A DNA stretch of 6,041 nucleotides from Bacteroidales bacterium (lineage in GTDB: Bacteria > Bacteroidota > Bacteroidia > Bacteroidales > S143-33). Shown here in pieces: positions 5,728 through 6,041 of this stretch (positions are counted from its first letter, which is position 1; each line of letters begins with the position of its first letter). The notes beneath the pieces are model-generated. The model saw only the letters and a list, made by a program, of their open reading frames with translations, was not told the DNA's origin and ran no database searches. The stretch spans positions 1 through 6,041 of the forward strand of contig JALWNS010000151.1 in the NCBI GenBank assembly GCA_027083655.1. The letters are read 5' to 3'. The position numbers were made by a program, and so were the translations under genes.

Positions 5728-6041
5728 TTATCTGATTTTTAGAGTTATGACAGACAAGGCGCTCAAGAATATAGCTACGATAATGAATCGTGCGACAATC
5801 TTAGGCTCAGGGATACCTTTTTTCTGGAAATGGTGGTGTAGCGGAGACATAAGAAATATCCGCCGTCCTTCTCCGTATTTTCTTTTTGTATATTTGAAAT
5901 ATGAGACCTGTAGTATAACTGACAGATTTTCTGCAAGATAAATACCTGCAAAGATAGGGAGTAAAAGTTCTTTACGTACGAGTATTGAGATCATGGCAAT
6001 AATACCGCCTATAGTAAGGCTACCAGTGTCACCCATAAATA
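5728..6041 (-). CDS. mraY: Phospho-N-acetylmuramoyl-pentapeptide-transferase MraY, 5' part outside the window
   Basis: Integral membrane enzyme that transfers phospho-MurNAc-pentapeptide from UDP to undecaprenyl phosphate, forming lipid I. Only the C-terminal 103 complete codons are visible. The frame continues off the right edge, so the Met of MGDTGS at 6036 is internal (the family motif is FMGDTGS, and the preceding codon here is Phe). Counting from that Met, GDTGS (2-6) contains one of the conserved active-site aspartates. [11 protein letters not shown] and [16 protein letters not shown] follow, then the KYGEGRRIF segment, then [10 protein letters not shown] (65-74) with the triple-His motif of the active site. 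A last membrane segment (about 81-99) ends in TLKIR. All visible catalytic landmarks are intact and the sequence is strongly Bacteroidota-like. The TAA is one base before the murD ATG. Confidence 0.96.
   Translation of the reverse strand, partial: FMGDTGSLTIGGIIAMISILVRKELLLPIFAGIYLAENLSVILQVSYFKYTKRKYGEGRRIFLMSPLHHHFQKKGIPEPKIVARFIIVAIFLSALSVITLKIR

Noticed and set aside
6034..6036. ATG at 6036 as the start of a short membrane protein
   Set aside because: It is the Met of the conserved FMGDTGS motif inside MraY; the frame continues upstream off the window.
1..6041. Mobile elements, CRISPR arrays, tRNA or rRNA genes, or a new defence or biosynthetic system
   Set aside because: Nearly every base is accounted for by six conserved dcw genes; no transposase, regular spaced repeat, cloverleaf or unassigned gene was found.

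Overview
This window is a stretch of the division and cell wall (dcw) cluster of a Bacteroidota bacterium, with all genes on the minus strand. Read in the direction of transcription (right to left) the order is mraY (3' end only), murD, ftsW, murG, murC, ftsQ (5' part only). The protein sequences point to Bacteroidota: MraY has the [16 protein letters not shown] tail, FtsQ has the FFLD.KGN segment followed by LVANGNI, FtsW has the TDYIYAIIGEE segment, and this gene order is standard for the phylum. The DNA is clearly AT-rich, and four of the five visible starts lack a Shine-Dalgarno sequence, as is usual in this phylum. Genus or family cannot be assigned. Some divergence at normally invariant positions could fit a host-associated or fast-evolving lineage, but that is inference.

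Layout: 5728-6041 C-terminal third of MraY; 4386-5726 MurD; 3176-4393 FtsW; 2049-3158 MurG; 1963-2048 an 86-base intergenic gap with a candidate promoter and overlapping palindromes; 592-1962 MurC; 1-595 the first 198 residues of FtsQ. The genes are packed tightly: a 1-base gap (mraY/murD), an 8-base overlap (murD/ftsW), a 17-base gap (ftsW/murG), the 86-base gap, and a 4-base ATGA overlap (murC/ftsQ). No non-coding stretch reaches 300 bases.

Together the genes make and use lipid II. MurC and MurD add L-Ala and D-Glu to UDP-MurNAc in the cytoplasm. MraY moves the finished UDP-MurNAc-pentapeptide onto the lipid carrier (lipid I), and MurG adds GlcNAc (lipid II). FtsW polymerises lipid II at the septum, and FtsQ is a membrane scaffold protein of the divisome.

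I see no new gene system, mobile element, CRISPR array or RNA gene. What deserves a second look is finer grained. MurC, MurG and FtsW each lack residues that are normally invariant. A promoter-like element sits in the only sizeable gap, with palindromes in and next to its spacer. A perfect 11-bp-arm hairpin lies inside murD and an 8-bp-arm hairpin inside murC. CCWGG sites appear over-represented.
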